Shown in pieces: positions 1 through 11,774 of a DNA stretch of 64,000 nucleotides. The notes beneath the pieces are model-generated. The model had not been told where the DNA came from. It made no database searches and saw nothing but the letters and a program-made list of their open reading frames with translations. The position numbers and the translations under genes were made by a program. The stretch is from Rhyacophila brunnea (lineage: Eukaryota; Arthropoda; Insecta; Trichoptera; Rhyacophilidae): positions 2,170,001 to 2,234,000 of the forward strand of contig JAGYXB010001997.1 of assembly GCA_022495005.1 (NCBI GenBank), read 5' to 3'. The first letter of the stretch is position 1. Each line of letters begins with the position of its first letter.

Positions 1-91
1 AAAATATGTGAAAATTCAAGAAGGCATTGCCATTTTTTCATAAATAATTTACCTGCAGGGTCTTATGAGAGCCTAATACATTTTTTTGGTA

Positions 92-292
92 TTGTTCAGT
101 TATCAGGAATACAGCGGAAATTACATTTTGAAAATACCCGATATACTGGATTATTTTTTAGCTTGGGTTAGATTAGGTTAGGTTAGGTTGGGTTAGGTTA
201 GGTTAGGTTTAGTTAGGCTAACCTAACAAATAATCCAGTTTATCGGCTATTTTCAAAATGTATTTTCCACTGTATTCCTGATAACCGAACAG
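92..292. mobile_element. Foldback MITE with TTAGG-type loop
   Basis: Two arms of about 65-70 bp are near-perfect inverted repeats: the left arm begins TTGTTCAGTTATCAGG at 92 and the right arm ends CCTGATAACCGAACAG at 292. Further in they share GAATACAG, ACATTTTGAAAATA and CTGGATTATTT. TA dinucleotides flank both ends (90-91, 293-294), as expected for a Tc1/mariner or pogo-type target. The loop is an imperfect GGTTA array. There is no coding capacity, so this is a non-autonomous foldback element. Confidence 0.7.
175..213. repeat. Interstitial TTAGG telomere-like array
   Basis: About seven imperfect GGTTA/TTAGG units (gggtta, gatta, ggtta x several) form the loop of the surrounding foldback element. 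TTAGG is the ancestral insect telomere unit. Shorter (TTAGG)2-4 runs recur near 32259, 37648, 43629 and 57848. Confidence 0.75.
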
Positions 293-600
293 TAAGGTAA
301 ATGTACCGGTAGTTGACCATGTACCAGTAGTTGACCTTTTTTCAATAAAATGCCAAAAATAAGAAACGTAGATGCGGTATTGCTCTAAATTGTAAAGTTC
401 AGACAAGTGAAGCCATCTGTGGCCGGATTGAGGAATTAACACATCACCATATGTCATAGGAGCGTCATAGCAGCTATTTGAAAAGAACACATCACGCCGT
501 AAGCATTTTATTTTTAATTTCTTAAGTAAATTGTTAAGGATATCAGTGGATGTAAGTAATTTAATGTGTTTAAGGCAAAGTCTTCACTGAGCCTTTTTTA

Positions 601-1000
601 AAGAGGCACCTAGCGGAAAAATACGAAGCTTGCAATTTGAGACATTTTTTGATAATTTACAATTTCAACTATATTAATGAATAAATATGTATCTGAAAAC
701 ATTAAAAAAAAAATATTTTTTATTTTAAGTCAAAGACAAACTTAAAATTGTAAAAAATGTAATAAAATGCGAATTTGTTGTATCGGACCGCACCATATTA
801 ATACATATATTTTATGGTCATATTTATTATTAAAATTTTCTAAGCATCGCCTAAGCGATTTTTGACTAATTCACAGTTTTAATATTTTTTATATCTATTT
901 TAAAAAACATCGATTTTTATAAAAAATATAAATGTGTATAACTTGAAATCCTTTTTATAATGGATCAAATGTCTTAATTAATATGATAAGACAAAAATTA
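601..1000. repeat. Copy of an AT-rich MITE (family A), nested
   Basis: Starts GAGGCACCTAGCGGAAAAAT and continues with TACGAAGCTTGCAA. The same end occurs in reverse orientation at 29028 and 19250, and the body matches 28520..28830 in reverse complement. It has no ORF and lies inside the 295..3372 element. Confidence 0.55.
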
Positions 1001-1483
1001 AGAAAGGGTCTATTATAAAAAAATTGTGTTCAATTTTTCAAAACCATGTTGTTGTTTCAGTAGTTGTCCAATATATTTTTCAGTAGTTGACCATGTTTAA
1101 TAAGGGGTTCAAGTAGTTGACTACTATATTCTTCAGTAGTTGACCATGTCTAATCAGGAGGCTTCATGGCAAATCTGTCATCAGAGTTGCCTCATGGCTT
1201 CCTGTCAGACCACTCTAGCCCATAGCTACTTGAATCAACTTGGTAGCAATGGGTGGTTCAGGAACAAGTTACATAGGAAAGGATTTTGTTTGACAGCCAA
1301 TCATCAGCTTTGTTCGGGTAACAAAGGTGCAAAATTAGTTACTTCATCAAAATAAAAATACAAAAATATATTTATTTTAGCAAGTAAGTACATACATACT
1401 AGTTACATAGTAACGCATAGGCTCAGTACTTACCAAAATAAAACTTAACATAAAAATCCTTAGATATTCCAAATAAAGTCCAA

Positions 1484-2455
1484 TTACGGAACTGAATAAA
1501 CATTACGAGTTTTGCTTACGTCTTGTCTCGGGCCATTTATGTGGAATACTACCGTCTTCCATTCATAGCTAAGTACACCGGGCCAGTCTGGCCATTTCCA
1601 TAGTCTCCTGCACTTTTGCATCAATGAAATAATAGCTTCTACTTTACAAATATGGACGATTTTCCCAGGAATTATTCTCCTTAATATAATGTTCATTAAT
1701 GACTTTCATAACGGGCAGCCATCGAGTTTTAGGCTTAAAGCTTTCATCACTAGATTCATGCCATTCACTCTCTGCTGAGTCTGAAATGTCAACACTTGGG
1801 TTAGAAGACTCAGAAAAAAAACGCATTTTCTTCTTCACTGCTTTCATCAATTTCCCCATTTTTTCCCCCTTCCTTTGCTTGCTCATTCAGTTCTTTCTTT
1901 GCCTCTCTGCAGCTCGTTCATTTTCAACCGTTCCATTATTTCTTCTTTCTTCCTCTTTTTGTTTAGGAAATACTCCTGGCATAGTTTACCGGAAACAATA
2001 GTGGGGTTTTTTTCCCTTTTCGCCTTCTTCTTGAATTTTTCTTCCCCATTACCGGGGAAGAAAAAATGTCTCTTGAATGGACTACGAACATTTGATGGAC
2101 CAGCCACGGGTTCACTGGCGATTGGAGACGAAGTATCATTACAAATCCTTTTACCAGCCTCAGATGCCCTAGCGATTGGAGATGAAACATCATAATAGTT
2201 CGTAGTATTCCAGGCGGCTAAAGACATATCATTGGATTCATCTTCTTGCAATGCCTCATCGATGAGTCTGACCGGCTCAGGTGGAGTGATATTTTCTAAC
2301 TCATTTTTTACTTTTCGCCACAGTGCGAACAGTGACTTGTCATCTTGATCAGGATCGTTGTTTTTGCGGAATAATTCAAGATTTTCTTCATCAATGTTTC
2401 TATTCAGGAACTGCAGTCCTCTCTCTAAATACCGCTTGCGTTATGCCTCTGATGT
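1484..2455 (-). pseudogene. C-terminal region of a pogo/Tigger-like transposase, broken
   Basis: A mostly open minus-strand frame runs downward from about 2455. It encodes an acidic/lysine-rich linker (TPPEPVRLIDE, SEWHESSDES, many KKK/EKE runs) followed by a small terminal domain containing PGKIVH and WKWPDWPGVL. Tigger/pogo transposases of insects and cnidarians often end in such a linker plus a small W-P-rich domain. The frame shifts near 1885 and again near 1690, and no DDE catalytic core is visible, so it is a remnant. Assignment rests on overall character, not on a catalytic motif. Confidence 0.4.
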
Positions 2456-3374
2456 AACCATTGAAGGCACAGATTTTCCTGGTACTGTTACAACTCGAGG
2501 GGTCCATGGACAAAGTCTACATTTTCGGAAATTTCTTGAGGATTTTTTTTGTACTTGTAGGGGACTGTCGTTGGTGTTCTTTCGTCGCATTTACCTGCTG
2601 GTACACTGTCTTGTTTCCTTTTTTGACTAAGACCTTGCTCCCCTAGGGGCGGCAGGTTATATGAAAGTATGGTGAAGCAGGCAGGTTATATAAAAAAAGT
2701 ATGATGAGGTAGGCTGATAATCAATTTGCGGCAAAATTAACGTTAACATTATTAATTATATGGGTACGTTATAATGACCAAAGTAAATCCTCCGTGATGC
2801 CTTGCATTTTTTTTTTATCGCGTCGCTATTTCTCGTAAAGTTGTCGGCTATTGTTGGCCTGCTTCATTCAGTTGCTATATATTCAGGGCTATAATTCAAG
2901 AAATTTTTGTTTTTCGAAGAAAAAATGCTGAAAAAATACACAAAACCCGTCGCTTAAAAAATAATAAAAAAAAGTTGACCCCTAGGTCATCTACTGGATA
3001 GAACCACCCTGGACACTTCTAATCTAATCTAAATTCTAATCATCGTTCCACACTTATGAATGTAAAAATTGTTCAAAACTAAGTGATATAATTTTAATTA
3101 ATTTATTGATTTAAGTTAAAGTTTGAGTAGTTGACCCCCCCCCCCCACAAACTTGCTTCACTTTTAACTTTAACTTAAAAATTAAAAATGATCTCGATAC
3201 TTCAATATTATGACTGCCCGTAATGCATTAACTTAATATCTAATTGATAAGACATTTGATCCATTATGAGTAGACTTGCTTTGCCAACATTAAATTTGGT
3301 CTAATGCTAAACGTTAATCATTATTTTTGTTAATTTTTTTTCTTAAGTGGTCAACTACTGGTACGTTTACCTTA

Positions 3375-4122
3375 CCGTTTTTTTTACAGAACAATTTTAC
3401 TTGACATACTCAAGAAAAAGGACCGCTTATTGGAACGCCGTTTTTTATTTCTATACACTTAACTTATATTACTAAATTATATAATTATTTATCGTTGTTT
3501 TTATTTTTAAAGTAACAACTGCCACTATGACGTTTAATAGTTTGTATACGTAAGGAATTGCAAATGGCCGACAACAATAAATTCGCTGCCTAGGCAACGG
3601 AACAATTCTAAACTATAATATTATACTGTATAACCGTCACAATTGCATTATTATGCTGTGGCGTAAAGGTAGTGCGTTCAGCTGATAACCGAAAAATCGG
3701 TGGTTCGGTTAAAAACAGGAGGGGCTATTCAGTTCACAATTTTAACACATTGACAGGAAGATCTTGTTCGACGGTACTTTGAAGTAAAATATTTTATTGC
3801 AGACAGCAAGTCATAGCAATTAAAAAAAATATTTGCAAACATTTCAAAAATAACGACGATGTGTTTTAAATATATTTTGTTATAATACCTTATTAGGTAT
3901 TATAAAAATATTATACATTTATTTTCAAAATTTCAATAAAATAACTGCGCAGCCATAGACTTTATAAAATTTTGATTTTACCGCTGACACCATAGATAAC
4001 TGCCGGTTGGTCACACTGATATCAGTAATACCAATAATGGAAAAAAAACATGGCGATGTTACTGACAAACTTCATAGCTATTTTTGACAGCTAACTACTA
4101 ACCTGAAAAATTGCAAAACAAA
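3375..4122. other. Intergenic / NFU1 5' flank
   Basis: No coding sequence or named repeat is evident. The segment immediately before the NFU1 start codon (about 3950..4122) must hold its promoter and short 5' UTR. I do not see a diagnostic TATA box or initiator that fixes the transcription start. Confidence 0.4.
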
Positions 4123-4190
4123 ATGTTTCGAAACTACGTTAAATGTTTTACTCTTGTAGGACGTCCATGTGTCATCAGTTCAAGTATTAA
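4123..4190 (+). CDS. NFU1: NFU1 exon 1 (presequence start)
   Basis: Begins ATG at 4123 and encodes [18 protein letters not shown] plus a few residues. The donor AA|GTAATA leaves two bases that complete a Lys codon with exon 2. Without splicing the frame stops one codon later, which supports the donor. This exon is the least certain because N-termini are poorly conserved. Confidence 0.75.
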
Positions 4191-7100
4191 GTAATACTTT
4201 TTTATTATTCTAATGTCCTCAATCAATGAATAAAGGATATGTAACACTTAATATATAATTTGCATTTCCAGTATTTTTCATTTGCGCATCAGTGGAAATG
4301 CATAATATATTTATATAAAAAGTGTTATCGTGTATGCATTGAGATATGGAGTACTGTATCTTTACCAATAATGACTTTCTTTCTCATTCAGACTATAAAA
4401 TATCTTATTTTATTCCAGTATAGATGTTTTAATCATGAACATTTCAGGTTATCCAATATTCGAGAAATATGCAGACTATCACAATTTCCAATCAATGTTG
4501 GAATATTGAAGAAAGCAAACTGTTCACAGCATGTACTCACAAATATATCAAAAAGAACGATGTTTATACAAACTCAGGATACTCCAAACCCAAACAGTTT
4601 AAAGTTTTTACCAGGGGTTAGTGTTCTGGAACCGGGGCAAACTATGGACTTTCCAAATGGAACCACAGCTTTTTGCAGTCCTTTAGGTATGATTATGTTT
4701 TCCATATTATGCCCCTTCAAGATTAAACGTTTTTATGTGTGTGGTGTTCTTATGACTTATTCTGCTTACTCCACTTTTTGACAAACTGAGAAACTTGTAT
4801 TTACTAAAATAATAGTGCCTGTACACATGCATGGAATTACTGTCGGCAATTGTGCTTATTTTAAACTGTCATGACAATTAATGTTTATACGTAAAAGTGA
4901 TGACTGTCTCTCCAATCTCATTCTTCAAGAGTAAGCGAGACGCGAGGTTGTCATTTTATACTTCTATCTGACAGGTTGTATTGAAAATCGGAGCTCAAAA
5001 TGAATAGTTCGTTTGTTTACCGGCATGGTCTCTATCGCTCTACTGCACAGGCACAGATCGAAAATAATCTTACTTGCGCGCAATAAATTATCAGATTGGT
5101 TTAAATGGGTTTGACTATGTCTGACAATGAATCTGCTTGGATTTATCCATTATCAAAAATTAGCCCCATATTTAGTAGTTTTTTAAACAATTGAATGTTT
5201 AATTTGACTGTTCTAAAAATCACATAATATCAAGCACTCTCAAGAGTTAAGAGAATGATCTGGCATTGCTGATAAACAAAAATGAAGTGATTTGTGAAAT
5301 AAAAAATTAAAGAAAATCTAATTTGTAGCTATTCAACGAATCTATTTTTACATCATTTCATTAGTCTCCATTGCATTCGTTCATGTGCCTTCTGAATCCA
5401 ACTAAGTCCGGTGGCTCCGGGTGTTTAATTTAATATAAGATTTAATGTTTGTTAGTCAATTAATGTGATGATGTAGGCATTGGCGGCTCTATGCTCGATG
5501 ATTTGGTAGGTCAGTTTTATATTATTTTAATTTGCCTTTTCGTTGTACACTTAAAAGACGTATAGCAAATTGGCTTTTTATACATTATAAAAGAAGTGAT
5601 ATAAATTGTTAGATAGTTAGATTAAAAAGATAGATACCTACTTAACCTTAAAAAAAATGTCTATTTTCACATCAAACAATCAAAAATATTTAATAAAAAC
5701 TCCGTAGCTTTTTCATTAAACTATCACTATCAGAAAAAGTGTTGTGTACTGTTATGAAATGGCGGGATCATGTATATATAAACACTTTTTATATTTCCAC
5801 TGATTTTATTAGAAGGTAACTTTTACGATTAATATAGCAGATTACATTTTAAAGGGTAACTTTTATACAATGGTTTAACTGTTTAATACAATGAATGCAG
5901 TCGATGCGTTTTAGTCAAAGGTTGTATTTAAACTAAACTAAAAAGCTATTTTTGGTTGAGTACTATAATATTACAAAACAAACAATGACATTGCATAATA
6001 TGAAACTTTCAGACAACAATAGGAAGTTTGAAATAATAAAAATATAAAAAATAATACGGTTGAAACCATGCTTGGTAGGTAATATAATACATGCTCATGC
6101 TTAGTAGGTAATATAATACATGCTCGATGAAATCGCGAGGCAATAATAATTAATAACAGAACAACGTTTTATACCTGTTTCCTTTAACACACTGAAAAAT
6201 GTATTGTTATCTCTTTCTGGGACAATGACGAAAATCTTGCCTATGCAGCGTAAAAACAAATTTAAAAAAAGACTGGCGAAATGTGTGTTTTCTCCATTTC
6301 ACATATGGAAAATGAGAGAGAAAGAGAAATAGGTAGAAATATTTTATTCCGGCATATTTCCAAATGCCCAAATTATAGCGACCGAGCGGATTCCTTTTGT
6401 TTGAATTTTATACACACAGTTCGTTCGTCCGTGTGCGTCTCGCCTTGACGTGTTAGCCGATAATTATTATAATACATTGTACCTACATCTTAGATTATAA
6501 CCTACATAGATTGTAAGATGTTTATTTTTGGAGGGTCATTGACCAATTGACCTAATGGACCAGCCGCTATTGGATGTAGGATTACTTTTAATTATTTCAC
6601 AGGTAAAATGTTATTCCGCATTGAGGGTGTGAAGTCAGTTTTCTTTGGGCCTGAATTCATCACTGTGACAAAACAGGATGAGGATGTTGAATGGCGAGTT
6701 ATTAAACCTGAGATATTTGCAACGATCATGGATTTTTTCGCGAGCGGCCTGCCAATTCTTACAGACGCACAACCATCTGGCGATACACGTGAGCACTCAA
6801 TTAATTTTCTTTATCATTTTTCGTTATTCATTATTAATTAAGTATCTACAATTGAATATTAAACAACATTTTAATAGCAGACAATGAAAATTGTAATACT
6901 GCCTATATTTGGATATAGCTATGAAGAATATATGGATAAAATTTTATGCAGTTACTACTTCTTGCTTACACGATCGAAATTTTAAGATCAGGAAATCCCA
7001 CTTTGCACAAATATAGCTGAATATTTCTGGAAAACGCCCCAAGCGTCCATGGAAAACCTACCCATAACTCCTCTCTAATCACTTCATCATATTATGGGTA

Positions 7101-10100
7101 TATAAAAAGTCCTCAATACACCCACTAGGAATTGCAATACCGAATGAAAATGTCTATACTGATTTTTCGGAATTTCTTATTGAATACCGGTATTTGTTAA
7201 ATATTAAAAAAAACAGAAGTAGGTGCTTATCAATAAATATAGCTATTAAAATCTTTTTAAAATATTGTTTTATAGCAAAAACCTACATACCTACATTTAA
7301 TGTTGCCGTTTAAAAATATATATTGAGATCATCTTTGTAGAACTAGTGATTTTTTATGAATAATTTGAATATACTTATTCATAATTTTAACTAAAGCCAT
7401 CAAAAGTTCATCAAGTGCAAATAAGTCCTGGCTGCAGGAAAAGCTTCTTAAATTCAACGTTTGTACAGTCATCAATAATTATAGAATAATTGAACTTTTT
7501 TGTCACAGATGTTTTCTATTTCGAAATAATGTTATGATAATTGATCGCAACAATTGACAATTACTTAAGAATATAAATATATTTGATGAAATTTGTTTTA
7601 TTATGTTTTCACCTCTGTTGGATTCACTCAATATATTTGCATTTTAGCAGCACATAACTTATAATTCATTTTCAAAAACGTGAACGAGTGTGCTTTCTTA
7701 ATACCGAAAATTCCGGTACTTTGGATTTTTAAAACCAGTATTTCGGAATTGATAAATACTGGAATACCGGTTTTGAAATATTATTATCGAATACGGTATT
7801 GCAATCCCTAACAGCCACATCCTGTCTATTGTAGAAAAATGGATGTAATCATTAATAACGCCCTCTTTCCATAAACAAGTATATTATACATTAATATAGG
7901 CAAAGTGATAAATAATAAACAATGAACTCATATACATAAACTATTTTTAATATATAAAATTTGTGTAAGGTTTTAAACCACAGAACAGATTAATAAATAG
8001 AATCCCGATAGGCTCCCCAATAATAATAATAATATATTGATTTTGATGCAGGGTTTTGAATGTGTGAGTGTCCTACGAAAATGAACCACACATTATAGAC
8101 GTGCAATATTGTGGGGTTTGATCCGCGCTTGAAATACGTTTTTCAATGTTTGTTTGATTGAACGTAGCAACCCTAGTTGGGTGAATATCCCATCCTCGTA
8201 ATAATAATGTATTACACCCTGTGGAGTCCCATACTATACTTCACTTATGAGTGAACATTGTAATTTACTCTACATTAATATGTTATAAAGAATATCACAT
8301 GAAACATTCTGTTCTACAATCCTCGAAAATACAGACAAGCTTATGTGTATTGCAACCTTCCAATACACCAATATTGAATGAGCGTCGATAGTCAATATTG
8401 AAAACGAGAGCAGTTGTCAGAACAAAAGGCAAGCGTATTCTTTACATGTGTTTAAGTTTATCCCATATTCTTCCACACTCGAGATCGGTTGCCTATTTCT
8501 CCACACCCGTTAGGTATTTCAGTTCCTTTTATTTCCGAGTTCCCTGTTTTAAACATTTAATTTTTTTTTTTTTAGAAATAAATGAAGATGATGATGAAAT
8601 CGTCCAAATGATAAAAGAGTTGCTCGACACTCGAATTCGACCTACTGTGCAAGAAGATGGTGGCGATGTTCTATTTGTGGACTTCAAAGATGGTGTGGTG
8701 AGATTAAAAATGCAAGGCTCGTGTAGCTCGTGTCCCAGCTCAATCGTGACACTTAAAAATGGGGTAAGTGAAATAAAAAATAATGTTACATATTACACTA
8801 GATAGCCGATTATCCAGAGACAACATAATGGAGGTAGAGCTCAATTAGGTGAAAGAACAGGTGATATGGATGGGTTTTTCAAATCCTGTGCCTGTGTATT
8901 GCTATTCTTGATATCAGAAAATATATTATAAACACACCACATACGTGTGAAGTTCAATAGTTTTGACAGAAAATACGATATAGTTAGAGCGATGCCGAAT
9001 GAGAGAAAACGATGCAATAGCCTTCATGTAAGAGCAGTCGGACATAATAACAGTAACAGTATTTAAATTTATAAATAATCCGTGCGCAGTAGAAGAAATT
9101 GCAATCTGCACAATTTCAAGGTTAAGTTGTTCTATTATTTGTTTGCAACCCAGATAATGAAGCATCTGCTTTTTACTATTCATATTAATAAAATTTTAGT
9201 TAGAATTTTGCTTTTACATAATGAATATAAAATAAAAGAATCATTTTCTATTTTGAAGAAAGTCTTGTCAAGAAAACGTAATTGGCCTAAATAAAATATG
9301 AATATGAAGCTGGAAATAGAATACTTAGACTAATGATTAAATTAGACAAAGTATTTCAACATTTTTTAGATTCGCTCAAACAGGCAATTCCACAAATTAT
9401 TGAATCTGCAGATATTGCCTAGAAACTTGAATTTGTTATAAATGGATAGTATTAATGATTCACATGGTCGACTTCACCGAAACCAAAAAATTTACATTAT
9501 ATTGCAAATATAGCCTGTGAAAGTACAAGCCGCATCAATTATTCTGTGTATAATATATAGTGATGCCAATTAATGGTAGACCGGGACACAACAAAACAAA
9601 GTGAACAAAAGTACCCTTGCCCTCTCTGCGCGGCTATAAGGGTAGAGGGTAGGTACTGAGTAGTCAAAGTTTTGTTACTTCAAATAATATCATGTGAAAA
9701 GCCAAATAGGTATATTGAATTTCCACGAATCCGTGGTTGTAATTAAAATGTAAACAAACCCTCCCACATAAACCCTTCCATATCAATAGACTGCCAAATA
9801 CAGCTTACTGTCATTATTTAAAATATTTCATATAAATCACGCATTACCGAAACGTTGAAATAGTAAATTTCATTAATAATATGTATCAAACTTACTGTAT
9901 ATGTATTTTTCAATGATTTTCCATTCAATCATACCAAAAATGTTTTGCAGATTCTATTTAGTTTATCTGTTGTATCGGTCGATTATTTTGGTTTAATCTG
10001 TCCTACATAAATCTTGGTCTTTTTTATTTCAGGTTCAAAATATGATGCAATTTTATATTCCAGAGGTGTTGTCGGTGGAGCAAATTGAAGACGAGGCAGA

Positions 10101-10161
10101 TAAAATATCAGAAAAAGTGTTAAAAGAATTTGAAGAAAAGAAAAACATTAAAGATGAATAA
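4123..10161 (+). CDS. NFU1: NFU1 iron-sulfur cluster scaffold (five exons)
   Basis: Exons 4123..4190, 4448..4686, 6603..6788, 8576..8763 and 10033..10161 join in frame to give 269 codons. All introns are GT..AG. NFU1 is a late-acting mitochondrial Fe-S carrier that delivers 4Fe-4S clusters to lipoate synthase and respiratory complexes. Residues 1-60 are basic and Ser-rich, consistent with a mitochondrial presequence. From Met61 the Nfu N-terminal domain is plain ([34 protein letters not shown]). Residues 172-235 form the C-terminal NifU-like domain with cluster-binding Cys214 and Cys217 in GSCSSCPSS. The acidic/lysine-rich tail ends the protein. The length fits animal NFU1. Introns 2 and 3 carry transposons, one ending just upstream of exon 4. 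No disabling lesion is seen. Confidence 0.95.
4448..4686 (+). CDS. NFU1: NFU1 exon 2 (rest of presequence, Nfu_N start)
   Basis: Acceptor TTTCAG at 4442..4447; donor TTTAG|GTATGA. Encodes the conserved [16 protein letters not shown] stretch and ends in a split Gly codon completed by exon 3 (SPL-G-KMLF). Confidence 0.92.
4805..5090. repeat. Interspersed repeat R3, copy 1 (NFU1 intron 2)
   Basis: TAGTGCCTGTACACATGCAT and the following about 270 bp match 29902..29620 in reverse complement (shared GTAAGCGAGACGCGA, TCTACTGC). The other copy ends in inverted CATGCAC/GTGCATGG motifs, suggesting a MITE. Copy 1 has no clear second end. Confidence 0.5.
5478..6572. mobile_element. hAT element in NFU1 intron 2
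   Basis: Flanked by a perfect 8-bp target duplication GATGTAGG (5470..5477 and 6573..6580). Ends CATTGGCGGC and GCCGCTATTG form short hAT-type inverted repeats. Its terminal regions match the reverse complement of the element at 12468..13532. No intact transposase frame is visible; 1095 bp. Confidence 0.8.
6603..6788 (+). CDS. NFU1: NFU1 exon 3 (Nfu_N core)
   Basis: Acceptor TTTCACAG precedes 6603; donor CAC|GTGAGC. Encodes [19 protein letters not shown] and the remainder of the N-terminal domain through QPSGDT. The last base joins exon 4 to make Gln165. Confidence 0.93.
6789..7978. other. NFU1 intron 3, unannotated part
   Basis: AT-rich intron sequence with no ORF. Several TACCGGTATT-like inverted motifs occur near 7180 and 7700..7800, suggesting an old foldback remnant that I cannot delimit. 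Confidence 0.3.
7979..8546. mobile_element. hAT MITE R1 copy a, ending next to NFU1 exon 4
   Basis: Perfect 8-bp target duplication TTTTAAAC at 7971..7978 and 8547..8554. The ends CACAGAACAGATTAATAAAT and GTTCCCTG are shared with copies at 42340..42649, 58023..58313 and 61942..62661. This copy is interrupted by a second repeat (8114..8343). It lies in NFU1 intron 3 and its end is 29 bp from the exon 4 boundary. Confidence 0.85.
8114..8343 (+). repeat. 5'-truncated SINE-like repeat R2, nested in R1-a
   Basis: Starts GGGTTTGATCCGCGC, resembling a decayed tRNA B box, and continues with TTTTCAATGTTTGTTTG and GTGGAGTCCCAT motifs parallel to the SINE family at 17138..17392. TGTG flanks both ends within the R1 host sequence. 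A second copy is at 10761..10991 (about 90% alike by eye). Confidence 0.5.
8576..8763 (+). CDS. NFU1: NFU1 exon 4 (NifU domain with CxxC)
   Basis: Acceptor is a long T-tract plus TTTAG at 8571..8575; donor GGG|GTAAGT. Encodes the NifU-like domain: [22 protein letters not shown] and the cluster-binding CSSC. A MITE and its target-site copy end at 8554, so the polypyrimidine tract abuts transposon-derived sequence. Confidence 0.95.
10033..10161 (+). CDS. NFU1: NFU1 exon 5 (C-terminus)
   Basis: Acceptor TTTATTTCAG before 10033. Encodes [12 protein letters not shown], typical of the NifU domain end, then a charged helix and the stop TAA at 10159..10161. Confidence 0.95.
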   Translation, partial: VQNMMQFYIPEVLSVEQIEDEADKISEKVLKEFEEKKNIKDE

Positions 10162-10608
10162 TGTGTTGTATTTTTAGTATTTATGTACATAATAGGTTCT
10201 GATAGTCGTTTAGTAGAAGTTCTTGTGCTGTTTGTAGGTGGATTTATATGCATCGAAATTTTGTCAGTCTCAAAACTACTACAATACATAATATTATGTA
10301 TTGGTATATGGAATGATGCGATCCGTAAATCTTAGTCAATATTCTATTATTTATTTTTTAATGTGGTTTTTATATCTCTCTTTTGTTGAACTTGTTAAAG
10401 AAAGTGTAATTTTATTATCTTATTTCTTTGGCATTAGTAATATAATCATTATAATATAGGTTGTAAGTGAAACTGTGCAAATTTCAAATCGTTGATAAAA
10501 AATAAACAAAACTTTCAAATTGAAAAAATTAAAATAGTTGTACACAGGACAATGTCATATTATATTATATTGCTTTACTATAATTACTTAATATGTAATG
10601 TAATATGA

Positions 10609-10618
10609 AATAAATAAA
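10609..10618 (+). terminator. NFU1 polyadenylation signal (overlapping AATAAA)
   Basis: Two overlapping AATAAA hexamers lie about 450 bp after the NFU1 stop and are the last strong signal before repeat sequence begins. The 3' UTR is therefore probably 10162..about 10640. Confidence 0.5.
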
Positions 10619-10760
10619 ATGAAAAACAGTGATACTTTGCAGTCTTTTATTAAATAAAAATTGTAATTCATGGTAAATACAAAAATAATTACATAACATT
10701 ATGCACACAAAATTAAAGTGGTATTTTAACTTCCACCATTAATATTAAAGTTGATACTGT

Positions 10761-10991
10761 GGGCTTTGATCCGCGCTAGAAATATGTTTTTCAATGTTTG
10801 TTTGAACGTAGCGACCCAATAGTTGGGTGAATAGCCCATCCTCGTAATAATAATAATATATTACACCCTGTGGAGTCCCATACTATACTTCACTCATGAG
10901 TGAACATTGTAATTTACTCTACATTAATATGTTATAAAAAATACACATCAAATATTATGTTCTACAATCCTCGAAAATACAGACAAGCTTA
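10761..10991 (+). repeat. R2 SINE-like repeat, copy 2
   Basis: GGGCTTTGATCCGCGCTAG through CAAGCTTA matches 8114..8343 along its whole length. It lies between the convergent NFU1 and DCLRE1C genes. Confidence 0.55.
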
Positions 10992-11774
10992 TGAAGGGAA
11001 TAATAATATTATATCGTGTTCTGAAGCCTAAACCGCAATAAAAAATGTTAGAAAATTTTCAAATTTTTGTAAAACAGTATATACAACCTAATAAGATTAT
11101 TAGTATATTTAATGATTTCACATTTTATACAGATCACACACTTATTGTATTTCACTTTAAAATGTCTTTCCACTACAACCATCTTTTTTAAATCATGGTG
11201 GATCTTCGATTGACAGCTCATTTTTGTACAGCCAAAAAAACATACTTTTCGATACATATTTGACATCAAAAAAAAATATTATGCCCATAAAAATATCTAG
11301 GTTTTTTATTATGCCTGTATAAATATATGTTGGAATATGAATAAAAAATGACAATTAAATAAAAGATTGAAATCTTTGGACCGGGTGCAATAACAAGTCA
11401 AAAATCGACAAAGAGACGTGACAAGAACTACTCGACCGACAGTTAATCTCAAAGGATTTGTCAAAAGCGCTTTCTCATTTTGATCAAGGAACAAACATCC
11501 TACTTCATATTAATCCCAAAAGAAAACGCATTTATTTTTGAAATAGGAATTCGATTTTGAAAAAAATTAAATGCAATTTCAACTAAATTGAGATTTTGAG
11601 AAAATTGGAACGGATTCTATGGAAAGCGCACCTCTCTTGCTGCTGTTAAAATTTAGCACTTATTGCAAAAATTACAAAGATCTTATTGTAATTGTTACAA
11701 TACGTGCTTAATACTTTGATACAAACCTACCCTAAGTTTGATAATATTAATCACTTTAGCGGTCAATGCCAATA
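10992..11774. other. Intergenic and DCLRE1C 3' UTR
   Basis: No ORF of substance. On the minus strand AATAAA occurs at 11536..11531, about 240 nt after the DCLRE1C stop, and is a plausible poly(A) signal. TTGCAAAAATTAC/GTAATTGTTACAA motifs near 11660..11700 recur near 20550 and are probably repeat-derived. Confidence 0.35.

Larger units (their letters stand above)
295..3372. mobile_element. 3.1-kb TA-flanked DNA transposon, defective
   Basis: The ends are inverted repeats: AGGTAAATGTACCGGTAGTT at 295 matches the reverse complement of the sequence ending at 3372 with few mismatches, and both ends are flanked by TA. The motif AGTAGTTGACC recurs subterminally near 309, 327, 1083, 1133 and 3125. 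The minus strand carries a broken transposase remnant (1484..2455). TA duplication plus a Tigger-like C-terminal protein region suggest a pogo-type element; the superfamily is an inference. A poly-C run lies at about 3136..3147. Confidence 0.55.

Noticed and set aside
4260..4781. Single-exon reading of the NFU1 N-terminal region
   Set aside because: The frame runs through intron sequence on both sides of the true exon 4448..4686; splice sites and family alignment contradict it.
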